A DNA stretch of 64,000 nucleotides from Prorocentrum cordatum (Eukaryota; Sar; Dinophyceae; Prorocentrales; Prorocentraceae): the NCBI GenBank assembly GCA_963575745.1, contig CAUYUJ010018871.1, positions 589,037 to 653,036 of the forward strand. The letters are read 5' to 3'. Each line of letters starts with the position of its first letter. The first letter of the stretch is position 1. The notes beneath the pieces were generated by a model that saw only the letters and a program-made list of their open reading frames with translations, was not told the origin of the DNA and did not search any database. Both the position numbers and the translations under genes were made by a program. Positions 9,701 to 17,760 of this stretch are shown piece after piece.

Positions 9701-10413
9701 ACTTTCATGACCCCCTCGGATTGGGTGACAGCATAGACGACGTCCCGCCGACACCCCACGCTGCCGACGATGCCGCTTCATCGAGTCGCCACCCGGGCAC
9801 GCGGCCGACCTCTGAGCCCTCGCACGGCATCATGATTGGCCCCTCCGTGCCACCAACCCCGCCCCCCCACCAGCACCAGCCCGCGGGGGCGGCTTCGGCC
9901 CCCCCGCAGGGCACTGAGCCAGTCAAACCGTCGCGCCCCGTCCACGCTCCTACTGTTGCAGGCTGCGAGGCTGCGGCTCCTCCGTCCTCATGGGGCGTGG
10001 CCCCAGCGGCTCCAGCCCTGGGACCGCGCGACACCCTCCAGTCGCCTCGCCACGGCGACGGCCGCCAGCGCACGGACCGCCGCACTGCGCTGGTCCACCA
10101 CCTGGCCAGGCGCACCGATGACCTCGTCCCCGCCGCGAGGCCCGCGGCCGCGGGCACAGAGCAGCCGCCCCGCACCGACCGCGAAGCCGAGCTGTCCCAG
10201 TCTATGGCCGCTCTCCAGCAGAGGTGCGCAGCTCTCGCCGCCGACCTTGCCGCTGCCCAAGCCCGTCAAGGCCCTTTGCTCCAGCGCCTCCACCGCGCCG
10301 GTCGTGCCTTCGCCGAGCTGCTTACACCCCCGCCCGATGGTGCTGCGCCGCCACTCACCCTCCATGCTATGCTGTCATCGCTCCGCGACGCTCCGCCTGG
10401 AGCCCCGCGCTAA
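751..10413 (+). CDS. LINE-type retrotransposon polyprotein (ART-like motif, EEP endonuclease, reverse transcriptase, CCHC)
   Basis: One stop-free intronless frame, 3220 aa from the first ATG (751). Residues 30-155 hold a possible ADP-ribosyltransferase-like segment (FWHGTR, then TYVGVHPSLAAWYA). Residues 531-610 are a Cys-rich cluster. A long Pro/Ser/Arg linker follows. Residues 1491-1765 are an EEP/APE-type endonuclease: QETR, GGVAILS, MDANTN, SRIDYVI, SHVGL. Residues 2134-2450 are a reverse transcriptase: motif A DRQKCFD (D2278), motif B LQGSSWS, motif C FVDD (2369-2372). C-x2-C-x8-H-x4-C lies at 2710-2727, and an RNase H tail-like stretch (KVASHLG, then NRQADALATAA) at 2797-2835. The C-terminus is a short coiled coil. 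EEP plus RT order defines a non-LTR element that nicks its target and copies its RNA there. The intact frame suggests a young copy. The start is uncertain; the element class is secure. Confidence 0.9.
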   Translation: MQRPPNRLTWVLEDSGGNSGETIFPYLTWDLRAPTTDTPTVFWHGTRGDLAARLAFNGGHLLPGPRREAKGRTATNVDRTYVGVHPSLAAWYAVPPHPPRSLEDDTLAWGPIALWMCEATKPPRGENWHNFVNGEAHGARLIYPRVLGLLIRMDWCAPTEAASRCRALPHTCGMGDCTHALHIAGFDHPDLREAAEARDQEAKIWRRLDTVAAWPPPQALYSPEAARAWATQHYDTEAATRADPNQPRPRASLRKLQLDPQPLIDLVYTATAQAVPERWQSDVRAPRPSGSSPGAASGPSHTSQPGAASGHSPDRSPTASGADDRRTPSLISAAAALARGHARARRSASRSSRQSGGNSASDSSDIDTWEHIETEEEPTAYHVLAFHVRDVRSRVNAPGVEVWLDPGEHHDGAYLPWGTTVVGHRVTDPAVAGRDGWVILHHDHGDTTTRLWAPTQVHVKADDTWRTVMIAADLGPQWIQRHADDARLPAEAVRTTGQSWFADVWPLWDRPRPHPDDAVTDEQAFPPLPGRWICLQCRFQCCQYCAARRNTQLGTSGHPTCPDCSLSGLRAPMDWSTDYSCNSWTCVYSTDDRAADTCCLSSRCPHPPRPHSLLDVRATGMPPHILARQYGNAPAQHDLLEPPRAPSGPGGELPKPGQAGYQGQWYLPPRPRRVPKQGLPDGTRRPPGFTGTGMPEDPSPDQPLWKEGYVLFGPHQALKEDFIFNKAVRRPYSLAITNMYRDRVTVRTVCESIAERIHTTRTRWRDVVLYWDAEGGPGPQALDYDMRLCDAMVSRATTEAELNHDRNNRGSFCLYGPAHQRAVNITVLPEPQNIDFVEHVRRYSPDGETYPDHAFEHVYQGWRRPDVPPILPDTRPLSRADQQRYQQHQQRTQQRDQRDAGQPSTPRNRSPARVPTGDRAVYGGGAAYHRGPIGARPAAAGAAASSYGHVPRARVHPAVVGYPRALAQAPPRAISPAPGSTRAWGLYPGRHDSTASNQSAAAPLAASAQGAASSRGRTGRPEGWREVNVRAWQPRQHTPPPNVAAAQRPAQAKPAPPERERQPLVPLVLTRTQAHRSASPRHSEGSAHRVSPRPDAADPDQAAASAAGGTGGSRPPSPAPSAAPIRSPSRADSARANAQAASPRDRHTGGRVPRSRPSSRHSSRKPPGSSTSSPPRETQADAQAPEVMPRFGAGAKDPNEVDLEPTPSTDQELPPPTRVAPPDEAPTFDPFKNKYRVKDLAAGFGGGSPLSPQSHGGAPATSAAAAAAAAPRGVSPVRNASLTAAGMDEAQRQATDRAARHAQLVADALAGRAPPQPQGPPPEASAEGAHEQAVPADAAHHGTDGAGAPPQDGPAVSRAQYSRARCAAAAPRCRRWFAFALALGRMDRGVASLSPCCRLTFPPSAPHGTGVRRFFRGSFTNVYEPPPAQRRPCLAYTFGPTAASAPSKPICCDAMSSYCGQASYLGDGQAALHRAGRANPSSTDGDGPGRSIHLVSLNITSLPANWPTITALGVDHNAAVIALQETRHAKPTRQAIATNAANPHHGGYQASLGPDLDLARAQRKAAHGGTDHTVEGNTGASGGVAILSKDAIVDSTVDDIATCIATLKAKKRWHEVFLPLCTQHRRRRRRNNHGPAGIYIASLYGVAGGDSTDIFRLADCAAARVGSAPYFICMDANTNIDDNPHLLHMMQHGWSNVAEGTPDHTMHTYGNIPDWDRVTKCPRTSRIDYVIANQAARSLVTDFCYLRDLPAKSHVGLQVTLDLSRLDHTAPRLLAPTPYPPNDGAHEDHELQALGTHIAGRYHDRMEQADARDDVERMFALANEASHEYHLTRLRDLPPPPPDHPKKKAPTMHGLTPTFEERPAVPRAFPTYGASTIHMNRLRKLHRQLCELRFIGLHHHIDCRAIPPHLAQRIDCTWAAARLLCHKLRPTALLAFPGAWTPDVPTPRGEQLDRLIQNLDSELARRANRAKAERIKIWSEGVREPSGRKAAIYARAADCSPTAYLRTPTTPDDAQLHCDITAFHPDQASTDDSDADTDAGGFSPGDGSSPDTDNDDGPIRGPLPAQVPDALPANAIVANTKDMLKLMVDTWEPILATYRARAGHDAEAMPTWADFYDEYRQELPTPSPAAPFHLTDDQLIHFIRTRSPRRAGGLDGWTTKEAKELPDDILRLFASVLRAMQRTGTIPEPLLHVPNPCLRKGRGELPTDQRLLSVLSVWMYAWEAPAYRSLTTWRQGWTHATSFGAVPKATIGDVSTSLALRIEHARTLLLPLAGAALDRQKCFDYLITDICLNLALHAGCPQDIVTVRRNFYRHHKRYIRMNGAYSRDLARTNGHLQGSSWSLDDIKLLMCVWTKRQHRYVPRSLSTTFVDDSNSTTHTAPELQKSLDETAKFDRFSGQRIHPGKVAGWALTDELHAAVTQLTLADRPLRVVDSFKLVGSYINAEAAPAPAALNLTATADARVRRATIRLPRIGKLPSPMLIKARHARSLAASVCTTGTDIQAPSGPAKTAYNHALKAAIRPKGNKWVEFWTLMAVCVPGHALEIDAITQREAFLCLRRQVNRDVTLCGLARDLQHHVQTLFGGGPVGRLVQSLQQLRWTWPTFGIMYDDWGCPISWLNLPQNAFLHMLRASQRRAFLRKIKPRRHDLGYLASVRQGLDLFASTWLARTKGAAKCTAWQLALLLNYLSGGGHTQQRRSRSNTSADFSPMCRYCDEEEETQEHTVRDCECWARERVPLTTLISDDQWARLPPHTRHCGLFDEDPALLDLQADHPAPQGTHAELWARIHRCVMAKPDMFRVEKVASHLGDLGIDRGLIGPIAEEFNRQADALATAAARTHNLSDDIVEAAKTRHRQATVLHGVAVAIYERRHRTLPLPHRRAGFTAAELSKMEPNPLLSDQAPPAAGPDIPQNPDELWAEAQRAMYDEQEDDPFGFGGGLDFLDDGPASANPAPSGIRTTPTSTPPPRAAPHPHDDVAHLQDADEDFHDPLGLGDSIDDVPPTPHAADDAASSSRHPGTRPTSEPSHGIMIGPSVPPTPPPHQHQPAGAASAPPQGTEPVKPSRPVHAPTVAGCEAAAPPSSWGVAPAAPALGPRDTLQSPRHGDGRQRTDRRTALVHHLARRTDDLVPAARPAAAGTEQPPRTDREAELSQSMAALQQRCAALAADLAAAQARQGPLLQRLHRAGRAFAELLTPPPDGAAPPLTLHAMLSSLRDAPPGAPR
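1611..1633 (+). repeat. Mini-hairpin 2 in the LINE frame
   Basis: CCCCAG-C-GGCT-CC-AGCC-CTGGGG: 6-bp perfect outer stem with the same bulged C and a GGCT/AGCC inner stem. It encodes PSGSSPG. Confidence 0.75.
2674..2704 (+). repeat. Mini-hairpin 3 in the LINE frame
   Basis: Seven C at 2674-2680 face seven G at 2698-2704 around the inner GCCT-TC-AGGC. The spacing is looser than in the other copies. It encodes RAPSGPGG. Confidence 0.6.
3757..3780 (+). repeat. Mini-hairpin 4 in the LINE frame
   Basis: CCCC-T-TG-C-GGCT-TC-AGCC-CA-GGGG: 6-bp outer stem with one bulged T. Confidence 0.65.
5070..5090 (+). repeat. Mini-hairpin 5 in the LINE frame
   Basis: GACGG-C-GGCT-TC-AGCC-CCGTC: perfect 5-bp outer stem, placed between the Pro-rich linker and the endonuclease domain. 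Confidence 0.75.
6864..6886 (+). repeat. Mini-hairpin 6 in the LINE frame
   Basis: CGCCGG-C-GGCT-TC-AGCC-CCGGCG: perfect 6-bp outer stem in the acidic linker between endonuclease and RT. It is read in another phase (GGFSPG). Confidence 0.8.
9883..9907 (+). repeat. Mini-hairpin 7 in the LINE frame
   Basis: GCGGGGG-C-GGCT-TC-GGCC-CCCCCGC: perfect 7-bp outer stem, in the C-terminal linker. Confidence 0.75.
10002..10022 (+). repeat. Mini-hairpin 8 in the LINE frame
   Basis: CCCAG-C-GGCT-CC-AGCC-CTGGG: perfect 5-bp outer stem. A decayed ninth relative (QAPSGPA codons) sits near 8253-8275. Confidence 0.7.
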
Positions 10414-11051
<638 letters not shown>

Positions 11052-11119
11052 GAATTATTTCTCTATCTCTCTCTCTCTCTCTCTTTTTCTCTCTTTCTCT
11101 CTTTCTCCTTCTTGGGGGC

Positions 11120-11870
11120 AGCTGCCTGCGCCCTGCTCGCCCAGCACCGCGTCGCAGCGTGCACCGTCGCCCTGCAGGGAGCCGAGATCAAGCTGTTCAT
11201 CCGACACGCGACGCAGCTCAATTCCGTTGTTTTGGCCACGCAGAAGACCAAGGCACGCTTCTCATTTGCATCACTGGGGTCACTGGAGTGCGCCGGGCGA
11301 TTCAGCGCGCGCATCGACGGGCCATTCAAGAGGGGGGAAGAGCCAGGGCACTGCATGAGAGGAGCCGTATACACGCGTCTCGGCAAGTTCCGCCGCGCTG
11401 GCAAAAAAGGCTGCCACCTGCCGGACGCAGTGAGCCGATCGCACATGTGCGCGCGCAGGTCCTCATTCGGATCCGAGGTGCTCTCAGCACGCGGCGCAGC
11501 AGACGGTCTGCAGGCGCGCCCCCGACCTCCGCGCGCTGCCCGAGACGGCACGCGGCCGCGCCTCTGCCGCGGAGAAGGGGGTTGCGCGATCACTGCTGAC
11601 CTCGTCATAGACGGCATGTCCGTCTTCAGCGCCCTGCCCATGGACTTGGCCCGGCTGCCATCGGAGAACAGCATGGTTGGCCACCAATGGTGGTTAGCCA
11701 ACTAGCTGCGCACACAACAGATCGACTACTTGCACTGGCGCGGCACTCGGGACACGCGGGCCGACCCCATGACCAAGTGCAGCATGGACCGAGAGCTAAT
11801 CCCCAACGCGACGGGCGGCCCGGTCAGCCATGACCACGCCGCGGTCAAGTTCAGCGACGAGAGGCTGAAG
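11120..11870 (+). pseudogene. Ty1/copia-type RNase H tail, broken
   Basis: The convincing part is 11590-11860: LVIDGMSVFSAL, SENSMVGHQWWL, then after a TAG at 11703-11705, in the same frame, DYLHWRGTRDTRADPMTKCS. The W-x(3)-TRD-x(2)-AD-x(2)-TK pattern is the end of a copia-type RNase H/pol. Upstream sequence from 11120 is open in the same frame but only weakly recognisable. No integrase or RT core and no LTRs were seen. It begins directly after the TC tract. Confidence 0.6.
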
Positions 11871-11972
11871 AAGGCCGCCCCGAGCTCGCAGAATGGCTCA
11901 TTCGCGCAGGAATTCGGAGATGCTCTTGCGACTTTGTCACGAGGCCACACGGAATCAAAATGCGGATATACT

Positions 11973-12058
11973 TCCAAGAGCCGCATTGGCCCACCGGGGG
12001 TGGGATGCGAGCTTTATTTTCAAGAGCCGCATTGGCCCATGGGGGTGGGATGCAAGTT
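11973..12058 (+). repeat. Two-copy direct repeat of about 48 bp
   Basis: Both copies carry CAAGAGCCGCATTGGCCCA followed by a GGGGTGGGATGC block. Confidence 0.7.
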
Positions 12059-12059
12059 C

Positions 12060-12706
12060 CAACGCACGCGGGCATCCACCTGCGAGACTGACGAGTAGAG
12101 CACTCAAGCGAGCGGGCTTGCTCGGACAGTTCGGGTAGTTCGCGGTTGCTTTAGCAGGTGTTCCTTAATAGTCTCGCAATTTGCCAGGTGGGGGGATAGA
12201 TTCGCCTGCTTCGGCTAGTCCCACGGGCCCTGGCGGGGGGGCCCCCAGCCATTCCACTGGCGCCGTAATGTTTTTGCGGCTGGCGCCGTGGAGGGCCAAT
12301 ATGCCCTTGGGGTGGAATGAAGGCCGCCAACCTACGTACTTGTCGAACTCAGGTGAACCTTTCCCCTTGCGGTCAGGCAATTTGTTTATGAGAAGGGCGG
12401 TTCGTATAGCCTGTTCTGCAGCTGTCTGCTTGAGTATAAAAAAGCACGACGGACTCTTTTGAGCACCAGATTCGAACAGTAGGTCCTCATGCCTTGCCTG
12501 CTTGTTACGCTGTCCTTATCGTTGCTGCATCGGGTTGCAAGGGTCGTTTGCCGCGCCCGCCTTACACGCTCTACATAGTAAGACCTGGTCAAGCTATAGT
12601 CGTTCGACCGTTTTCCTTTAGGGAAACCATTTTCCACCTGTTACATCCCATTGTTTAGTCTCGTACTCATCATCACCACCGTGGTCGTCGTGGTCATGTT
12701 TATCAC

Positions 12707-12737
<31 letters not shown>

Positions 12738-13074
12738 GTCATTGTGGTCCCCCCAATCCTCGTCCTCCTTGTTTCTTTTTTCCCCATCCCCCGTTGCGTT
12801 TCTTTTGTTTCTGCGAACCCTTCCTCACCATCTTCCATAGGCCCATTCATCCTTCATCCACAGTACATCCTGGTCAGAATTCCTTCTCCTCGAGGGCCAC
12901 CCGAATCCTCCTCATCCCAGTTCCTCCACCTGTCCCCGCTCGTCCTCCAGGACAATTTGTTCAGATCAGCTGCCTTGGCGGGTTGCGCCCGGCTCGAGCG
13001 ATGTCGTCCTCCCCTGGCGCCGCCCTGTTCGAGGCCACAGAGGGTGAGGAGGGGGAAAAGGGGGAGAGGAGGGG
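12060..13074. other. No gene recognised; contains (ATC)n
   Basis: Mixed-composition sequence without a credible frame. An ATC/TCA triplet tract lies at about 12690-12745, and pyrimidine-rich sequence follows to 12960. Confidence 0.6.
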
Positions 13075-13457
13075 ACCCGGGGCAAAAGGGGAGGAGGGGG
13101 GGAGAATGGGAGAATGGGAAGAGGGAAGAAAGGAAGGAAGGATGGAGGAGGGGAGTGTGAGGAGGAGGAGGACGAGGAGGAGGAGGAGGAGGAGGACGAG
13201 GAGGAAGGATAGCGGGACGAGGAGTCGGAAGAGAAGGCTTGGCCGCGGTATTCTTAGTAGCCCGTGCCGGGCGTTCCGACGGAGCTTGCGGAAGGAAGGA
13301 AGGGAGGAGGAGGAGAAGGAGCAGGCGGAGGAGGAGGGGATCGAGGATCGAGGAGCGGAAGCATCAAATTCGACGAGCAAAAGGAGTTCGGAGGAGGAGG
13401 TTGGAAGAGGAAGAGGAGGAGGAGGAGGAGGAGGAGGAGGAGGAGGAGGAGGAGCGA
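13075..13457 (+). repeat. GGA/GAG polypurine tract
   Basis: Interrupted GGA triplets ending immediately before the EF-hand exon. Poly-Glu/Arg frames here are repeat artefacts. Confidence 0.85.
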
Positions 13458-13551
13458 GGCCATGGACACCAACAGGGACGGAAGGATCTCGCGCGAGGAG
13501 TTCTCCGCCGCCATGCAGCGGGGCGTGATGGGGGCCAGCCTGACGTACGCG
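13458..13551 (+). CDS. EF-hand exon (candidate first seen exon of an EF-hand/alveolin gene)
   Basis: The frame reads EAMDTNRDGRISREEFSAAM. The loop D-T-N-R-D-G-R-I-S-R-E-E has Asp at 1, Asn at 3, Asp at 5, Gly at 6, Ile at 8 and Glu at 12, a canonical calcium-binding EF-hand. After GVMGASLTYA there is a possible donor (GCG|GTTGC) at 13551/13552; the reading beyond is low-complexity. The 5' edge lies in the GGA tract, so several AGs could be the acceptor and 13458 is a best guess. A single EF-hand on its own must be part of a larger protein. The + strand and the 'TYA' ending fit the TYAP-type exons downstream, but the link is inferred. Confidence 0.6.
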
Positions 13552-14549
13552 GTTGCACCTGGTACCGCTCCCGTCCCTCCCTCCGCCTCGAGGGAGAGGG
13601 GATCGCGGCGAGGGAGGCGGGAGGATCGATGATCCTCAAGACGTGTATTTGCCCACCGTGTGTGGTTACCCCGCTCAGCTCCACTGACAGCGCGCTGCCC
13701 GTGTCGGACCTAGTGGCACCGTCTGCGTCGGGCTTCGGTGAAGGCACACGTTGGCGCTGACACACGATCTGCGGATCATGGCGAGCACTCGAGGATCGAG
13801 GATCCAGGTTCTCGAACCTTTCTGTTCATTCCGGGGCGTCTGGGAGGCGTCTCGTCTTCATTGTGGGATTCCCCTTGGGATTCGGACCAGGTTGCGCCAT
13901 TGGACAGGGGCCGATTTTTGAGGGGAGGTGAAAGGAGTTCTGCGCGATTCTTGGGAGCCAGCATTTTTTCATCCTCCTCCATGATCCTTCTCCTCCCTCC
14001 ATCCCCCCAATCCTCCTCCTCCCCTCCTCCTCCTCCTTCTCCTACTTCTCTTCCTCCTCATCCTCATCCTGCTCCTCCTCCCTCCATCCCTCCCTCCCTC
14101 CTCTCCTCCTCCTCCTGAATCATAACCCCATGCTCGTCCGAGTTATCTTCAGGCCCTGTCCCGCCTGACCTGTTCCTCATCCTTTACGTTCGTCCAACAT
14201 CCTCTTCCCTCTCCATTGCCACACAGGTTTGACGAGTTCGACGGTTGGATGGTTGACCTCGCGCCTCGCCTCTCACCGTTAGGGGGAAGGAGGAGGAAGA
14301 GGAGGAGGAGAAGAAAGAGGAGGAGAAGTTGGGAGGAGGAGGAGGAGGAGAAGGAAGAGGAGGAGGAGGAGGAAGAGGAGGATGAGGAGGAGGACGAGAA
14401 GGGGGAGGGGGAGGGGCTAGGGGAAGGGGGGGGGGGCGGGAGGGGGGGGGGCGGGAGGGGGAGGCGGAGGAAGATGCGGAAGAAGAGGAGGAGGAGGAAG
14501 AGGAGGAGAACAGGATGAGGAGCAGGAGGAGAGGAACAGGCGGATAGAT
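13552..14549. other. Intron-like region with TCC and GGA tracts
   Basis: Holds a TCC tract (13970-14120), a good pyrimidine tract plus CACAG at 14200-14226 followed by FDEFDG codons (possible tiny exon, weak), and a GGA tract (14285-14520). No other coding signal. Confidence 0.5.
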
Positions 14550-14621
14550 ATGTAAGGGGTTGTACGTGAATCATCTAAAGGGGCCCGATCGCCGCTAAGC
14601 GTCAGCACGCTGCTGTAGTCA
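14550..14621 (+). repeat. Split direct repeat A1
   Basis: Shares the core ATCATCTARAGGGGCCCGAT and the following GCCGCTAAGCGTCAGCACG with A2 at 19941-20012, in the same orientation, about 5.4 kb apart. Confidence 0.8.
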
Positions 14622-14984
14622 TCTCTGGGGTTCAAAGCGAGGGCCCCTGTTGGGGCATGCATTCGGGCCTCAACCTAGCCTACGAGATCCTCAGATCCGT
14701 CGGCTCTGCTGCCATAGTTTCGGCTGGCCGCTGCCCAGCCGTGCCCATTGCCCCGCCTGCCCGGAGTGCCCGCCAGTGCCGGCATGCCTTGGCGCCCCTC
14801 CCCTCCCCGAGCCAAGCTGTGCGGCAGTGAGCTCGCAGGCGCTGGCAGAGCATGGTCGTTTGTGGGGCTCCGAGGCGCTGGCAGAGACGTCGTCGCCCTC
14901 TCGCCGCAGGCCGCGGTGCAGGGCTCCCGCGCGGTGCAACCACATGGTGCCCCAGCCGAGTGGCTCTGGCTGCCTTCGTCCCAC

Positions 14985-15540
14985 CAGGCAAGGAGATCGA
15001 GTTTGCAGGTGCCGAGGCCTCGGGAGATGCGCGACGGATGGGCATCACGACCAGTGGAGGCCCTTGTGTGAAGACCCTCTTTCGGACCGCCGTGGAGGGA
15101 ATCTCAGAGGTCAGCTTCGTGAATTTCCCTGCGCCTGGTCCTCGCACCGTAAGCGAGACTACTGGGGTGTGGGTGCCCAGTACATGATCATACAGGCCAG
15201 TGATTTGGCCCTCACATACGATGGGATGGACATTATCAACTTGGGAGCCTTCGAGTTGATGCTGAGGAAGGCGCAACTCATCGAATACAGCCACTCGGAG
15301 ATGGGCGGCGGAGGCAAGTTCGACGGCGACACCACTGACGACAGCAAGGGCAAGAAGAGCACGAAGGGCAAGGACCGTGGGGGCCTGATGCGCGTGGGGC
15401 TCTGCGACGAGTCCCAGATCTTCACGGGGTGCCACAGGGAGCTCGGGGACATCATGGTGGCCCACGATATCCTCGACTCGTGTCGAAAGAGGCGAAACAG
15501 GTCCGCAAGGCCCGCGAGGAGCGGGCCGCGGCCGCCAAGT
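14985..15540 (+). pseudogene. Gag-like N-terminal part of the DIRS-like element
   Basis: Two frames join here. 14985-15150 gives a segment ending FPAPGPRTVSE; 15185-15540 gives ASDLALTYDGMDIINLGAFE, LMLRKAQLIEY and then a Lys-rich linker and LCDESQIFTG. I recognise this arrangement from dinoflagellate retroelement polyproteins upstream of the RT; its exact role is unknown. The frame change near 15170 shows decay. Confidence 0.5.
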
Positions 15541-15689
15541 AGCCCTACGAGAAGGCTGCCCGACCAGGCGCTCTGCTTGGCGGGGCGCCCAGGCAGAGGC
15601 ATGCCCGCCTTCCCTGCCCAGGGACCTCCGCGGCCTCTGGCGCTGGGGGGCCTCGCAGTTTTGGCCCGACCCCCGGGGACGGCAGGCAT

Positions 15690-17060
15690 CGCGAGTTGTT
15701 ACCCTTGCCCGATGTGTTCCAGGAGATTGCCGAGTTCCCGTCGAGCTGCCGACCGCCCGTGCCCCGACGCTCGCGCCAGCGACCCCGCGTCCGCCGGCGC
15801 GAGTTGGAGTGGGCGAGTCACACAGTGAGATCGCTCACTGAGATGAGCGCTGGGCCGCGGAGCTGCGGCGGGCTGGGAGCGCCCGTGTCCGGGGGGCAGC
15901 AGTTGGTTCTCGACCGTCTCCCATCGCGCGCCCGAGAGGTGGATCGCCCCCCTCCCGGGCGGACAGGCCAAGAAGCCATGCGAGCCCTTCTGGCCCGCCA
16001 GGGCTACGACGGCGAATGCGCCGCCCTGGCCAGCCTTGATGTCGACCGATTGGCGCGTCCAGAACGAGGGCATCGCGCTGTCCCTCTTGCGGATCTGGAT
16101 GAGCCTGCCGGCGCGGAAGTCTCAAAGGCCCCCATGCAAGGAGAAGCCCCTGCCAAAAGAGAAGGCGGAGCAGCGCAAGTCGGATTCGGGAGCGGAGAAG
16201 GTTTGCACAGATCCGCGTCTTCGCAATCGCCGCCAGCACCTTCGAGTTGGCGAAGCGGCACGGGGCGCGCGGCCTCATCGAACACAGGAAGCACCGCGCT
16301 GAGGACGCGCGCGTTGTCGCGGTCCACAAGAAAGATAACATGCTGAGGATGACCATTAATGCGAGGTGGGCAAAAGCGCACTTCGCCGACCCCCCTGGAC
16401 GCGAAGTTGGCGACGAACAAGAGCTTCGCGACGCTGGGGGTGGACGCTGGGGCGCCGCGCTCTGGCTTGGAGGCGTTGGCATCATGAACTGCTTCTATAC
16501 GCTGGAGGGAGTTCCGAGGGCACATAGCTTTTCCTCGGCCTCGCGCTCAGGATGCAGGGGTCTCTGAGGCCATCGACGGGATAGGGACGGCGCTGCCCCC
16601 CCCCTGTCTGGGGGCGGCGCCCACGGGCTGGAACCAGGCCCCCATGGCGCGCCAGATGGTTCACGAGGCCACGGTGACCGAGCTCGAGGGGATCTCCGTC
16701 GCCAATATGATGAGGAATGGAGCGGGGGCGCCCCCCGCGCGGCCGCTGGCGCGCACTGAGTACGCGGACAACTGCGCGGCCCATTCCACCCCGGAGGAGC
16801 CCGCGGCCTCCGCGGCCCAGCGCGCGAGCGAGCTGTTCCGCGAGAAGGGGCTTGCTACGCGCGGCGCCGAGGGCCAGTCGCCCCGGCGGGAGTTCGCCGC
16901 CGACGACGGCCTGGCCGGGCCCAGCCAGCTGCGTCTCTGGAGGCTTCATCTTGGCATTCGGGAGCTGCCGCGACGCCCTCGAGCGTCGGGCCGCGCCATT
17001 GAGATCACCATTGGCCACCTCGCCTTCGTCGGCATCTTGAGGCGAGAGTTCTTCGCCACG
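15690..17060 (+). pseudogene. Reverse transcriptase of the DIRS-like element, frameshifted
   Basis: Pieces in order: PLPDVFQEIAEFP (15700); ALASLDVDRLARPE (16025); VVAVHKKDNMLRMTINAR, a fingers strand, near 16313; GVGIMNCFYTLEGVP, motif A with the usual Asp pair altered to M-N, near 16480; GWNQAPMARQMV (motif B region) at 16627; TEYADNCAAHS, motif C as YADN, at 16755. The stretch LRLWRLHLGIRELP to IGHLAFVGILRREFFATF (16930-17060) ends the RT. At least three frame changes separate these. Motif A damage implies loss of polymerase activity. Confidence 0.6.
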
Positions 17061-17089
17061 TTCGGGGCTTCGCGTGCTTTCAGCACAGG

Positions 17090-17760
17090 GGCCAAGAGGT
17101 GGCGCTCCGGTCTGCTGTCAGGAGGGAGTTGCGACGGGCGCCCTCTCGATTTCCGCTGTTGCGCCGTCACCTCGGGGCGGCGCGGTCGGGCGCGGTCAGC
17201 GCCAGCGACGCGTCATTTTGGGGCGGCGGCGCGGCTGAAGGAGAACAGGGGGCTCCATTCATCGCGGCGGCCGGGCGGGCGCGCGAGCGCTGGCGCTTCT
17301 CTGAGGGCGAGGAGCTCGGCGCCCGCGCCCGTTTGCACTGCGAGCTGCAGCGCGGCTTGCTGTGCTCGCGAGAGAAGGGCAACCAGCGGCCAGACACCAG
17401 TACCCCATCCTCGGATTCCTAGGAAATCAGTCCCGAGCTCATGAAAGGAGAGTGAAGCGTCGCGTCTGCTGGCCGCCGGTGGAAGTCCGAGCACGCGCCT
17501 CTTTCCCGAGGCTAGGGCCGCGCTGCGGGCGCTCATGCATCAGTTGCGCCGCCAGAGGTCCTCGAGGAAAAAGCTCCTCCCCCTTGTCGGCGCTATGAGT
17601 CTGTCCTTGATGCTGACAAGAGGGAGTTCGTCATCCTCGCCGATGAATCTGATTGCCGACGATGGGGCGCCCTGTGTCTTGGGGCCGACGTCGCGCCGAG
17701 TGTCTGATGGATCATGAGCGAGCGAAACCCAGCCGATGAACCATTACGCATATACGCACC
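17090..17760 (+). pseudogene. RNase H region of the DIRS-like element
   Basis: VRRELRRAPSRFPLLRRHLG is followed by SASDASFWGGG (17105-17230), the first RNase H strand with its Asp. LRALMHQLRRQ, LLPLVGAMSLSLMLTRGSS (17525-17640) and SERNPADEPLR (17717-17748) match the middle and end of this RNase H type. Frames change between the pieces. Confidence 0.55.

Noticed and set aside
14680-15465. Minus-strand frame of 261 aa
   Set aside because: Opposite-strand shadow of the gag-like region, which has recognisable motifs on the plus strand.
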